In this document: piece after piece, positions 1-10,485 of the stretch | Numbering within the stretch: the first letter of the stretch is position 1 | How the letters are laid out: each line of letters opens with the position of its first letter | Source: Aureobasidium sp. EXF-3400 | Taxonomy: Eukaryota > Ascomycota > Dothideomycetes > Dothideales > Saccotheciaceae | DNA: 64,000 nucleotides | Direction of reading: 5' to 3' | Assembly (NCBI GenBank): GCA_024195585.1 | Contig: SWBL01000191.1 | Location: forward strand, 1-64,000 | Position numbers and translations under genes: made by a program | Notes under the pieces: model-generated | The model's input: the letters and a program-made list of their open reading frames with translations, nothing else | The model's database searches: none | Told to the model about the DNA's origin: nothing

Positions 1-365
1 GCAAAGCTGGTGCAAACAGTGCTAGCATTTCGTGAGACTATCCGGCGGGCTGGTTGCTTTGCCCTTTATAAGACCCAGCGCGAGCCATCGCCAGTCAAAG
101 ATGTTCATCCATCGTGTGTGCACCCTCTCAGACATCTTTCCTTCTTGTCGACTGCGGCAGATAGTGGTATTTTAGCCAGGTCGGTGAGTACGTGACTGCC
201 GATAAAAAAGCTTGCCAACAATCCTAACCATTGCTCAGCAGAATCATACCTCCTCTCCAGAGCTTGGCTGCTCCGCGATTGTCGCAGACTGCAACAAAAA
301 CATCCTTGCCCGAGCCACCCTCGTCTCCCGTGGATCGCTTCCTATCCAGCCAGCCGACAACAAAC

Positions 366-512
366 ATGTGCACGAAAATCGTCCACGTCTTCAAATGCGG
401 TCACCAGCAAGTCGACCTGGCCCCTTGCGCCGCATCACGAGTCGCAAAATGTCCTAATTCGCAAGACAAGAAGATCAACCACGATCAACGCTGCTCAAAT
501 TGTCGAAGATAA
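366..512 (+). CDS. Small Cys/His-rich hypothetical protein (48 aa)
   Basis: A 48-residue open frame starts at the ATG at 366. It resembles very short fungal proteins that begin M-C-x-K and carry a Cys-Gly-His motif followed by spaced cysteines. Here the visible pattern is C2, CGH near residues 11-13, a Pro-Cys pair near 21, then single cysteines near 29 and 43 and a final Cys near 46, with a basic tail. The spacing suggests metal binding, but that is inference; no function is known to me. The frame is open upstream to 231 but the first 45 residues look like untranslated leader. A further exon downstream of 512 cannot be excluded. It sits alone at the window edge, on the same strand as MDM12. 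Confidence 0.45.
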   Translation: MCTKIVHVFKCGHQQVDLAPCAASRVAKCPNSQDKKINHDQRCSNCRR

Positions 513-1504
513 CAAGGTGAGGCTCTTTGCTGATTGCGCATGGCTCAAACGTTGCTGACAGGATTTAGTATCGGTTGCATGGTCAACTACAGTATAGGAT
601 GATGAAGGACGATGGCCCGCGTTGAAAGGAAATGTTTAATGGTCTACGAATCAGTTGTTGACGAGGCTTCTGGCGGCATTGGCTTTGTTTTGGTCCTTTT
701 TCCCTGCTTCATTCAAACTCATGGTGGATATCATCCCTCGGCGTTCGGCAAGTCAAAAAGGGCAGGTTTAGCGTGGCGTATGGTTACTTGGAGCGGTCGA
801 AGCATCCGGCAAGCACTGGAAGTTCTGCTAGAAATGTTGCAATATGCTTCAACGAGTATTGTCTTTGCACAGTGCGACATTCACAGGTCCTCTCTCTTGC
901 GGTAGAATAAAAAAGAGATTCATTGTTTGCAGCAAACACTCAATATGCATCTTCTCGACCGTAGGCGTTGGCGGAGGGCGAGCGAAATGATGGATCATGG
1001 CGTTATCGAATAGCTAACATCAACAGTGGCCTGCATCTGATACGTACCTCTTCCCCATGTCATGATTCTTGAGTTGTCACAAACAAAGCAGCGACTGGCT
1101 GTCATGAGCCGGTACGGGCCGAGTGGGCATTGCATGATACAGCAGATGGCTGCAGATGGCTGCAGACTTGCAGGCGCTTGGGCAGCTTTCCGCTGTCATG
1201 CCAGAGCCTTAGGAGACGTGAAACGTGGCTGCAGGCACACAGAAGCATCTATCCTTTTGGCCCAGAGCTTGATAAATTGCTGCAAACGAGGACATGTAAT
1301 GTGAGCAATTGCAGATAGCCGAGTCGGCGGCAGGAAAGGACAGAGACAAACATGTCGAAGTGTCGGTGAGATATCTGAGCGGGCTTTGCAGCTGGCTGGA
1401 AAGTGGAGAAAGAGCAGCAGCCTGGCAGCCGAGAATCCGCCTCGACTTGCCCTGCTCCCACAGCGCTTAGGAGGCCCGACGTCTTGTCAGTCCTGACGGC
1501 AAAC
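513..1504. other. Intergenic region and MDM12 5' leader
   Basis: No supported gene. The open frames here are short and low in coding character. A small tandem repeat of a 10-bp unit (GCAGATGGCT, two copies plus a partial third) lies at about 1142-1168. The 3' part must hold the MDM12 promoter and leader, since the MDM12 ATG is at 1505. No clear TATA box was seen. Confidence 0.5.
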
Positions 1505-2716
1505 ATGTCGATAGAAATCAACTGGGACACCCTCACCACAGGCTCTGATGGCGAAGCGCTGGCAGAGAGTATCAGGGCATTCATTCATGATCGCTTCCAG
1601 AAGATTGACCTCCCACGTATGATTCGCTCTGTCGAATGCCACGCTTTTGAATTTGGCAATGTCGCCCCAACAATTGAGCTCAAAGACGTCTGTGATCCCT
1701 TACCGGATTTCTACGAAAACGACGCCGATGACAGTCAAGAGGATGACGAAACGCCTGGCCAGATGGACGAGAGCCAACATAGTGTTGCAACTCCCAGGGT
1801 CGATGAAACGCGTCCTCACTATCAGCACAACGCATCCTTGAGCCGTGATGAATTTCACAATCCTCGATTGACAAATTCTCGAGAGCACATGGGGAACCCA
1901 ATTCTATCAAGAACAGCCACGCCAGGAGTTCTAGGAGGCACGTCTAACCTGGGCTATTTTCACCTGCCACTATCGGCAGGCCTCTCAGGTACCACGACCC
2001 CATTGGCCGCTGTGGCCGGCGCACAATTCCACAATGCGCGACACGGCCCTTCGCAATTGGCCCAGTCGCCAGAGAGTAACTACTCTGACAGCGAGTCACG
2101 GCACCGCTCAACCTCGTTCGGTTCTCAGACACCTTCATCTTCAAAATCATCCTCGCGTCCAAACTCAAAACATTTGGATTGGCCCGATAAGTCTCTGCAA
2201 CACGATGAACATGACTCCGACACGTCTCACCACGGAGCTGGAGATGAGCAGGAACGTAGCCCCGAGGATGTTCAGATGGTCTTTCACGTGGCATACTGTG
2301 GCGATGTCAAGCTGAGATTGACTGCTGAGATATCACTGGACTATCCAATGCCAAGTTTTGTAGGCATTCCGTTACAGCTCAACATCACCGGTCTCACATT
2401 CGACGGTGTCGGAATATTGGCTTATATCAAGAAAAAAGCACACTTTTGTTTCCTTTGTCAGGAGGATGCCGAATCTTTGGTCGGTGGGTCGTTGACAGGC
2501 GAGCATGAGGAGCACAGCGCCAACTCACCGCAGGGTCCACGCAAGCTGGGAGCCCTCTTGGAAGAAATCAAAGTCGAGAGTGAGATTGGCCAACGCGAGG
2601 GAGGAAAGCAAGTTCTCAAGAATGTGGGGAAGGTGGAAAAATTTGTCCTCGAACAGGTGCGCCGCATTTTTGATGACGAGTTTGTGTATCCCAGCTTCTG
2701 GACCTTCTTGGTATGA
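1505..2716 (+). CDS. MDM12: Mdm12, ERMES complex subunit (403 aa)
   Basis: This encodes the cytosolic SMP-domain subunit of the ER-mitochondria encounter structure, which tethers the two membranes with Mmm1, Mdm34 and Mdm10 and moves phospholipids between them. The N-terminus (MSIEINW, then the LPRMIRSVECHAFEFGNVAP block) and the C-terminus (ending PSFWTFLV) match the diagnostic ends of the family. Residues of about 1-75 and 250-403 form the split SMP domain. Between them lies a low-complexity linker of about 175 residues: an acidic stretch near 78-90, then a Ser/His-rich part. This long linker is usual in filamentous fungi and absent in yeast. The gene is intronless. The frame is open upstream to a GTG at 1403, but the ATG at 1505 gives the family's normal start. 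It is convergent with the catalase gene. Confidence 0.95.
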   Translation: MSIEINWDTLTTGSDGEALAESIRAFIHDRFQKIDLPRMIRSVECHAFEFGNVAPTIELKDVCDPLPDFYENDADDSQEDDETPGQMDESQHSVATPRVDETRPHYQHNASLSRDEFHNPRLTNSREHMGNPILSRTATPGVLGGTSNLGYFHLPLSAGLSGTTTPLAAVAGAQFHNARHGPSQLAQSPESNYSDSESRHRSTSFGSQTPSSSKSSSRPNSKHLDWPDKSLQHDEHDSDTSHHGAGDEQERSPEDVQMVFHVAYCGDVKLRLTAEISLDYPMPSFVGIPLQLNITGLTFDGVGILAYIKKKAHFCFLCQEDAESLVGGSLTGEHEEHSANSPQGPRKLGALLEEIKVESEIGQREGGKQVLKNVGKVEKFVLEQVRRIFDDEFVYPSFWTFLV

Positions 2717-3591
2717 AAATCAGCTTGTCGGTATCTTGGCTTGCCTCAGTGACAATGAGGAGAGGGGCTTGATACATCGTCTTCCATGTCTCCTGATGTT
2801 TTGCAAATGGAATGCTGTCACGCCCCTTTCTATTCGTCCCTCCTCATGCGAGCGACGAATACGAGAACAAGTCGTTTTCCCTACCCCTGATTCCGTTCGT
2901 CCCTGACACCGCTTGTTGCAGGTAACAATGTGCAGTCTGCAGGACCCGGCGACGGCTCCATACAGCTGTCAAATGCAAGCCTTCTCGTGCCACCAAATAC
3001 GCGTATCAGTCGATGTGGACACGGCTTCTTTGTTACACCACAGTCGGTGGATCACGGCACGCTCACCCGTTCAGGGCCAATTCGACTTGCACAACCGAAA
3101 TTATCGCACGCTGCGTTGTTCGTTATTTGGCGATAAAGATTTGCCCACACACGATTGACAATACAACACCCATTCTGGTTGCGGCATTAGCAAGATGAAG
3201 TGAATGGGACGTCAGAACCATGAGCATCAGCTTGACAGCTTCCGACTGCCAAGCTTCAACTTCTCAGACGAGTCACTTTGACATTCCATGATATGTGATT
3301 CGCTTCATGAAACATCTGTTCGCCCTGTGAGATCTGAACTGTTAGCTGCGTGTCAGTCATTAAGTATCTGTTGTGATCGGGCTATGATATTGTCGTTTCG
3401 AACCTCTGGGATGAGCCGACCTAAAGACTCGGGCCACGAGCCAACGAAATGAGATCAGAGATACAAGGGGCAAGACTGAATCGACAACTTGGATATTGGT
3501 GAGATTTTAAAATTACAAAACTGGTATCTTTGCTAGGCATTCAAGCAGACTCATGTGCACCTCGCACCACGAACAGTACACCATCTCCCGC
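2717..3591. other. Convergent intergenic region between MDM12 and the catalase gene
   Basis: About 870 bp between the stop codons of two converging genes. It holds both 3' untranslated regions. No conserved open frame and no clear repeat were seen. Confidence 0.5.
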
Positions 3592-6377
3592 TTAGTAAGC
3601 CACCATGTTTGCCAAGCCATCAAGTTCACGCTGGTAGTTCTTGTGCTGAGAGATGGCGTATGAGAAGGCTGTTGCAAAGTCCTTTGCGCCCTTGACAAGG
3701 GTCACAGCCTCCTTGAAGCTGCCGACCTCAGTCTGAGCAGCGGTAACGACACCGTAAGAGTCGACAACATCGTTGCCCTCGGAGAAGGATACACCGGGTA
3801 GCTGACAAGCATCCTTGACGAACGCAACAGCCTCGCCAGTGGCGCCGATGCTCTTCAAGTGACCGAACGCTTCTCTCACGTAGTGCAGAGCGCGGCCGTT
3901 CTTACGAAGAGTGGCGATACTGTCGGCTCCGCCAGGAACGAAGATAGCATCGTACATGGTACTACGCTGTCCTTCCAGGTTGTGGTCGGGGACAAGTCCT
4001 TTTCCAGACTCCTTGCTCTCGCCAGCAGCGTAGATAGGAGTACGACGAGGAGCAATGGTGAACGGAAGAGCACCCTGGGCGGCCAGGGCAGCCTTGATGG
4101 CGTTGTAAGCAACAGCATCGTAGCCATCTGCTATCAGAATTGCCACCATTCTCGTGGCGATGGTCAAGTTCTTGGCAGGGAAGTCCTCTTGAGAAAGGTT
4201 TTTAGAACGCTTTCCTGAATTGACGCGGCGAGCTTCCTCGGGAATCTCAGCGCCAACTTGTTCTGCGACTCCACGAGCGAGGTCGAGATCGATCTCGCAC
4301 AATCTCTCGACCATGCGCTTGTACACAACGGGGTCATCACAGTGGTCGAGCTCGAAAGAGAGCGCATTCATGATGTGCATCTTCTCGTGTTCAGACATGG
4401 AGTTGTAGAACAACTGAGCCTGGTTGTAGTGCTCGGAGAACTTCTTGCTACGCAGACGAGCCTTCATGCCGGCGACCTTCTGGGGGTAATCCACGTAACC
4501 ACCTTCCTCGGCAGTGGCAGGCTTGGTGGCTTCGAAGCGGTTTGGCCAGTAATTAACAGTTCCCTTGGTGATGCTATGACGCATAGCTCCATCTCGGTTT
4601 TGGTTCATGACGGGGCACATCGGCTTGTTGATAGGCAGCTCCTGCCAGTTAACGCCGAGACGAGTGAGCTGTGTGTCGGAGTAGGAGAAGTTACGGCCTT
4701 GCAACAAAGGATCATCAGAGAAGCCAATACCGGGAACAACGTGACCGGTGCAGAAGGCGACCTGTTCAGTCTGAGTGAAGTACTCATCGGGCTAGAATAC
4801 AGAAATTAGTATGTTTCGAGGATGAAAAGCAGTGCGCCACGAGGGACTCTCGACGAAAGTCGGCATCTGTAGGCTGCAATATGTGGATACGTACGTTGCG
4901 GTTGAGTTCAAGCTCTCCAATATATCTCACAGGGAAATCCTCTTCGGGCCAGATCTTGGTGGCATCGAGGGGGTCGAAATCGAAATCGTCAGCCTGACTC
5001 TCGGGAATTGTTTGGATACCAAAGTCCCATTTGGGGTATTGGCCACCCTCGATTGCGGTCCAGAGATCCTTGCGGTGGAAGTCGGGATCTTGTCCTGCCA
5101 GCTTCAAGGCTTCGTCCCACACGAAACTGTGTACACCAAGATGAGGTGTGAAGTGGAACTTGACGAGGTGAGACTCTCCCTTGGCGTTGAGCAGTTTGTA
5201 AGTGTTCACACCAAACCTATACATGTGATTAGCCTGGTTCTTAGCAAAGACTCGGTTGTTCTACCCTTGCATCATCTAGGATTCAGTTAGCTTAACGTCT
5301 CACAAAGAGCCTGAGATACTGCTTGTACATACTCGGTATGAACGAGGAATGCCTCTATCGGACATTGCCCACATGAACATGTGGGTTGCTTCAGAATGGA
5401 GGTATTGGAAATCCCTGGATTGAAGCGTGTTTAGCATCTCCTCGGTACGAACAAGTATAAGAGGACACTCACCAGAAGTTGTTGTGACTTGAAAGAGATT
5501 ATCGTTAGCACATTACGGATATCACGGCGGCATTCATCGTAGGCTTAACATACGCAGTTTGTGCTATACGTCTGGTTAGCATGATCTTTCCAAGCAAAAT
5601 GGCGGTCACACTGCGATTTCCCTCTCTAACAAGGTTTCATTCGCTATGTGCCTGCCTGTAAATCTGCTTACCTTGCGGGATCTCGTTGTGGGGTTCAGGT
5701 TTGCCAGAGTGGATAACATCGGGGAACTTAAGAGCGTCTTGGATGAAGAAGACCTAGATTGAGAGCGTTAGCGTTGGGGTGAACTTAGAAACTCGATTGG
5801 TAGTATGATAGGGGCTCGACTTACTGGAATGTCGTTTCCAACAATGTCCCAGTTACCTCTGCAGAGATGGGTCAGCGGAGCGGACTTCTAGATCTTCGAC
5901 GAATACGGACTCCTCAGTGTAGAACTTGACAGCGAAACCACGGACGTCTCTGACAGTATCCGCACTACCTCTGCTTCCCAAGACGGTAGAGAAGCGAATG
6001 AAGACGGGTGTAGTGCGCGAGGTGTCAGTCAAGACGCCAGCCGAAGAAACGTCTGAGGCACTCTCGAACAGCTTGAAAGTACCGAAGGCACCTGCACCTC
6101 TGGCGTGGACAACACGCTCAGGGATACGCTCGTGATCGAAACGGTGGATCTTCTCACGTCCAGCATGGTCTTCGAGCAGTACAGGACCGGTCTTGTCGGC
6201 ACTTGCTACTCTGAGAGAGTCGTCGGTGTTTGTTTGCTTCACGCCGTAGTCGGTGGTGATTCTGTTGTTGGAGTCCATGTAGTTCTTCATGTTGTCGCTC
6301 ATTGCTGCAACTTTGGCATTCTCAGCAGGCGAGCCAGTGATGGCCTCCTTGACAGTGTCTGCAATTCCTGGTGCCAT
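3592..6377 (-). CDS. Large-subunit (clade 2) catalase, 740 aa, nine exons
   Basis: This haem catalase degrades H2O2. My model joins exons 6377-5911, 5858-5825, 5753-5672, 5563-5554, 5487-5473, 5414-5333, 5275-5265, 5216-4895 and 4791-3592, totalling 2,223 nt in frame (740 aa). All introns are GT-AG, 48-108 nt, several with TGCTAAC branch sites. Three exons are only 10, 15 and 11 nt long. Visible active-site residues are His91 (VVHARG), Asn164 (VGNDIP) and the haem-ligand Tyr378 (FSYSDTQ). From about residue 560 to the end there is the flavodoxin-like/DJ-1-type domain typical of large-subunit enzymes such as CAT-1 and CatA; length fits that class. There is no signal peptide, so it resembles the conidial intracellular form more than secreted CAT-3. 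One STRE-like CCCCT occurs at 6552-6556 upstream; regulation is otherwise unread. Confidence 0.93.
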
Positions 6378-8618
6378 TGTGATTGTTGTGAAAGAAAGAG
6401 TACTTGATCAACCAACCTTGAGCTTTGCACGGCGGACGACTTCCTTGATAAACAATCACTGCTGACCAGAGCTTGGACAACGGAAATAGCTTACCAAAGA
6501 GTGACGTATTTATGATTAGAGAAACACACATGGGTTTTGACAGCTCACGGCCCCCTCAAGCCTAATCTACCATTGCAAGGACAGAGCTGCCCATGCCCGG
6601 AGCGGCTCAAGAGTCTGTCACAAACTCGTCTACGCACTCGCCTATGCACCTACGGATGAGGCTCGAGATCAAACTCCAGCTGCTTCGCTTTGTGCCTCAA
6701 TTGTTAGGCCTACGTCAGAGTATGGCATATCGGCGATTTCTTGCTGATAAGTACGATGCGGAGAGGACCTGCCCAATCAGCGACCATTATATGTAAAATG
6801 ATTCGCGATATTACGGCGAATCCCGTGGGTTCAGGCAAGCACCATTAAGGTGGTGTGAAACATTTCTGCCATCGCGCTGCCAACCACAAGCAAGCCGCGG
6901 CTGAACCCGTTGGAATGAACTGCCGAACAGCTGAGCACCTGGTAATCGTGACATATCAGGTATGGCTTGTAAGGCGTTACCGGTCCCAATCTGATGCGCA
7001 TTGATTTGGTCAAGACACCCCAAGCAAGAGTTGCATGTAGCTGGACAGAGCCAATGGTATGAAACTAAGAGTGGGGCAGAGCCTGGAGTAAGAGGACTTT
7101 GGTTCCGCGAGCCTCCGTGTCGAGAAGATCCGGATGGATGGCTTTGCGTCTTCCTGCTGTCTAGTTTTTCGGCTCCGCAGTCCGCACGCGGCAGATGCGT
7201 ATTTCTACTATGGTTATGTATAGTTAAGACCCTAATACTCTTCATCTAGGTATTCTTTATTTAGGACGCTCTTAAGTTCCCTAAAGCTATCTTCTTTAGT
7301 AAGCCTAAGCCCTAGAACAAGTTCTTTAAGGTAAGCAGAACTATAGGTAGGCATATTATAAATGATTTTATTATAGAGGAGAATCTGGCGATTTTGGAGG
7401 ATTTGTCGTTTAACCGCGTAATTAACTTTCCTGTCCACCCACGTGTCGGCGTTGCGGCTCTGAACCAACGTTTTGAGCCGCATATTTTGCCTTTTCCTTA
7501 ATCATTTACAGCAAAGTCAATTGAAGAAGAAATACTGCGAGGTCGTCTCATGGACTATGTCTCGTTCATCCATCGGCTTCACATCTACACGTCTTTAGTC
7601 CATCAAGGGCAGCAAAAAGGTACAGGACTGCGGAGATAGCAAGCCACTGTAACCGCGGTCGGAGAGATGGTTCCGGGAAGGCACGAGTTCACAGTACGAC
7701 CACATTGCCTACTACACTCGATACTGCGTCCTCCTTCATGAACACTGGGTCTCAGAGCACAGTGAAAGCAAAGCTTGGTGACTTCTACCAACATTCATTT
7801 ATCATTCTGGAGATAAGTCCTAGGTAGACATTGCGTGCTATGCAACGAAGCTAGCCGTATCTGGCTAGAGCTCTATGAGAGACGAGAAGCCGTATGGATG
7901 TTCAGACGAGAGACTACGAGAGATGACAATCAAAATACACGATCTGATCCGAGTTTTGAGTTTCTTGATTTTGATCAGTGTAGTCAACAGTACCCTACCG
8001 CTGAATAGGATCAGGAGCTGTATACGGCCATAGTACTATGACGGGCAAAGTATCATCCAAGGGAACCTTACGAAAAACTAGTTGATAGATCGAATTAAGA
8101 CTAGGCGTGATATACACTGGAGGACGTGTTTTGTGTGAATACAAAGGTGTTCATTGGGGTAGCTAGTACAAGAATAGTTGCATGCTTCGAAGCCTACCTC
8201 ATTTGCAATAGCGTAGGTGCTCCAACGAGGGTAAGGATTTTATTATAAGGTGGTAGGCAACTTCTCTGTCAGGGAGGGGAAATAATGCTGATAAGACAGA
8301 GGTGCAGATGATTTGTACGCGTAGATTGGTTACAGGACAAGCAATTCATCGACTGCATGCGTTAAGTCGTCGTTGAGTTGACATATCCTCCATGTGTGCA
8401 AAAAAGCATGCGACGTGGAAAGCTAGGCACAATCAAAGCTTTCTCTGTGGACTTGTAAGCCTCAATTGCGCCTGTGTGTATTCGTGGGAGCGGGGCGGGA
8501 GGAAAGACTTTACAAACGACAGTGAGGTGTAGGCCTTCCTGCGATGTGTGGATGACCAGAGTCAGGTTGTGATGTGTAAAAGATGATTATTACGAAGATA
8601 CTGTTCTAACTTTTGTAT
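6378..8618. other. Gene-poor region with catalase promoter and AT-rich patch
   Basis: About 2.2 kb without a supported gene. The left end must contain the catalase promoter. The middle holds an AT-rich, degenerate patch, listed separately. The right part, about 7,500-8,618, contains only short open frames and no recognisable product. Confidence 0.45.
7205..7500 (-). repeat. AT-rich degenerate patch, possible mutated repeat remnant
   Basis: Composition changes sharply here. The stretch is rich in TA steps and in words such as CTAAG, CTATA and TTTAG, unlike flanking DNA. It carries an open frame on the minus strand (7232-7483, 83 aa) with many Lys, Tyr, Asn and Leu residues that matches no family I recognise. 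Depletion of CpA in favour of TpA is the usual mark of repeat-induced point mutation (RIP) in ascomycetes, so an inactivated transposon fragment is my best guess. No terminal repeats or target-site duplication were found. The boundaries are approximate. Confidence 0.35.
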
Positions 8619-10133
8619 TCAATACACCTTCGTCAAACCCCATCCTTGCTTCATCACTCTGACCCAGGAGAATGCAACGTAGCTGATGATATAACATAAA
8701 CCCGTGAACAAGACAAGGCCCCAGTATTCTCCGTCACATGCTTCGAGCAACGCTCCTGCAATGGGCAGGCCCGTAAGCGTTCCGAGCGATACAATGGTGT
8801 AGCAAGTAGAGTAATATCTGCCGTATTCCTCGGTCAAGCAGAGCTGGCCAACACAAACAGGAGTGAGACTGATGTTAGATCCGGAGCCAAAGCCAAACAG
8901 GATAGAAAAGGCTATTGTGAGGCCCAGGATCGTCGAATCGCTACTACCACCAGACGCAGAGAGGACTGTTGCGGGTAACCAGAGAGCCATTGAGGAAAGA
9001 GCGCACAAGACCAGGCAAATAATCATCAGATTCACTCTTCCGGCCTTGTCGGCGAGATACCCGGGAGCCCATCTGCCAACAATAGATCCGGCGTTGAAGA
9101 TTGCAATGAGCTGATATGCGAAGGTTGTGCTGAAAGCACCAGAATCCAACGCATAAGACGTCAAATAAGAGATCGGGATAAACAGTCCCCACTCAGCGAA
9201 AAAGACTCCAATCGTGGTCAGGGCGAAAGGCACGTCCCGGAAGATTCTAAAGTCTGGCAAGACACTACCGCCAGGTTTTGGCGGAAGCCGAGAGCGAATG
9301 AAGAGATTCGCCATCAGAAGAAGACCGATGTAGATGAAACCCTGAATACGAGTGGCCCATGCCCATCCGACTTTAGGAAAGAGGTTTTGCAGCATCAGTG
9401 GGAATATCACGCCGCCAACGGCACCACCGGTGGCGGCAACACCAGTTGCGTTACCACGTCGTAACAGGAACCAATGAGAAATACTCGAGACGGCTGGAGT
9501 GAATATCAAACTAGTCCCGGTACCTCCAAGGACCCCGAAGCACATCATAAAATGCCAATATTCTGGTTTCGTTGGTCAGTCATGATTGAAATTGCTCATT
9601 GCGGTGACGTCCGAGACTTACTCGTGCAAATTCCTAATAGTTGAGTGCAAACTATCAAAAGTACACTCCCAACTGCGACTAATAGACGAGGACCTTTGGC
9701 ATCGAAATAAGGTCCAATCTGAACACCGCAAAAGAAGGAGAGAAAGGAATATACACTAAAGATCCAGGATATTTGACTTTCCGTATAATCAGATAGCTGA
9801 TGTGTTGCAACATAGGCTTGATAAATTCCTTCGAATGGTCAGCTACAATCTTGACATAGGCACCTAGTAAAACGAACCTATCGAGTTCATAAGTCCAAGA
9901 GCTGCAAGCATGCCGCAAAATGATCCAAACACAACCAACCAGCCTTTACCGCCCTCGGGGTACGAGACGTCTTGACCCGAAAGGCTCGTCGACTCTACAT
10001 CTCGATACAACGAATGTGGTTTCTCATTGTCTGCCGATCCGTGATAGGTTAATGGTACAATTGGCGGGTCTAGAGCAATGCCATTGGAAATGGTACGTTC
10101 GGGCGTCGAGCCGAGGGCCACAGAGGCGGTCAT
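8619..10133 (-). CDS. MFS transporter, monocarboxylate-transporter type (468 aa)
   Basis: This is a probable plasma-membrane carrier of the fungal MCT-like branch of the major facilitator superfamily; the substrate cannot be told from sequence. Exons 10133-9878, 9828-9622 and 9562-8619 join to 1,407 nt (468 aa). The N-terminal hydrophilic tail ends in PEGGKGW, the hallmark entry to helix 1 in this family, followed by GLMNSIGIYQAYV. The long third exon encodes about nine helices. Glycine-rich helix signatures include [17 protein letters not shown] and the DKAGR loop between helices 8 and 9. An in-frame ATG at 10280 would add 49 residues, but family members usually start just before the PEGG block, so I chose 10133. 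I infer no link to its neighbours. Confidence 0.85.
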
Positions 10134-10485
10134 AAGATTACAGGGCCCGCGGATGTCCTGGAACAGTTCAATCGAAAAGACAATGCAGATTGCTACAAAA
10201 GATGGCCAGGAAAAGACAGAATGAAGACGGTTGAACGTGAGTAATACTTTTCTCCGCCTTCCAAGAGATGGATCGGCCATGGCCGATGGCTAAAGAGGTA
10301 CCCCGGAATTATTACCGCGTGCAGATCCATATACAGCATTTCTTGCCGACCAGGCCTCTCTGTGCGTGTTCATCGTGCAGGACTGACAAGAGAGGAAGAG
10401 AACGAAAAGATTTTAAACATACAAGACATCAAATCGTTTAGCTGGGCATCAAGCCCGCTAGCAATAATTAGCAAGGCACTTGTAC

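Noticed and set aside
8619..10133. A secondary-metabolite cluster centred on the MFS transporter
   Set aside because: Its neighbours are catalase and Ada3; no backbone synthase or tailoring genes within the window.
10134..10280. In-frame upstream ATG at 10280 as the transporter start
   Set aside because: It would add 49 residues with a lone hydrophobic stretch ahead of the family's usual hydrophilic tail; a 5' leader is more likely.
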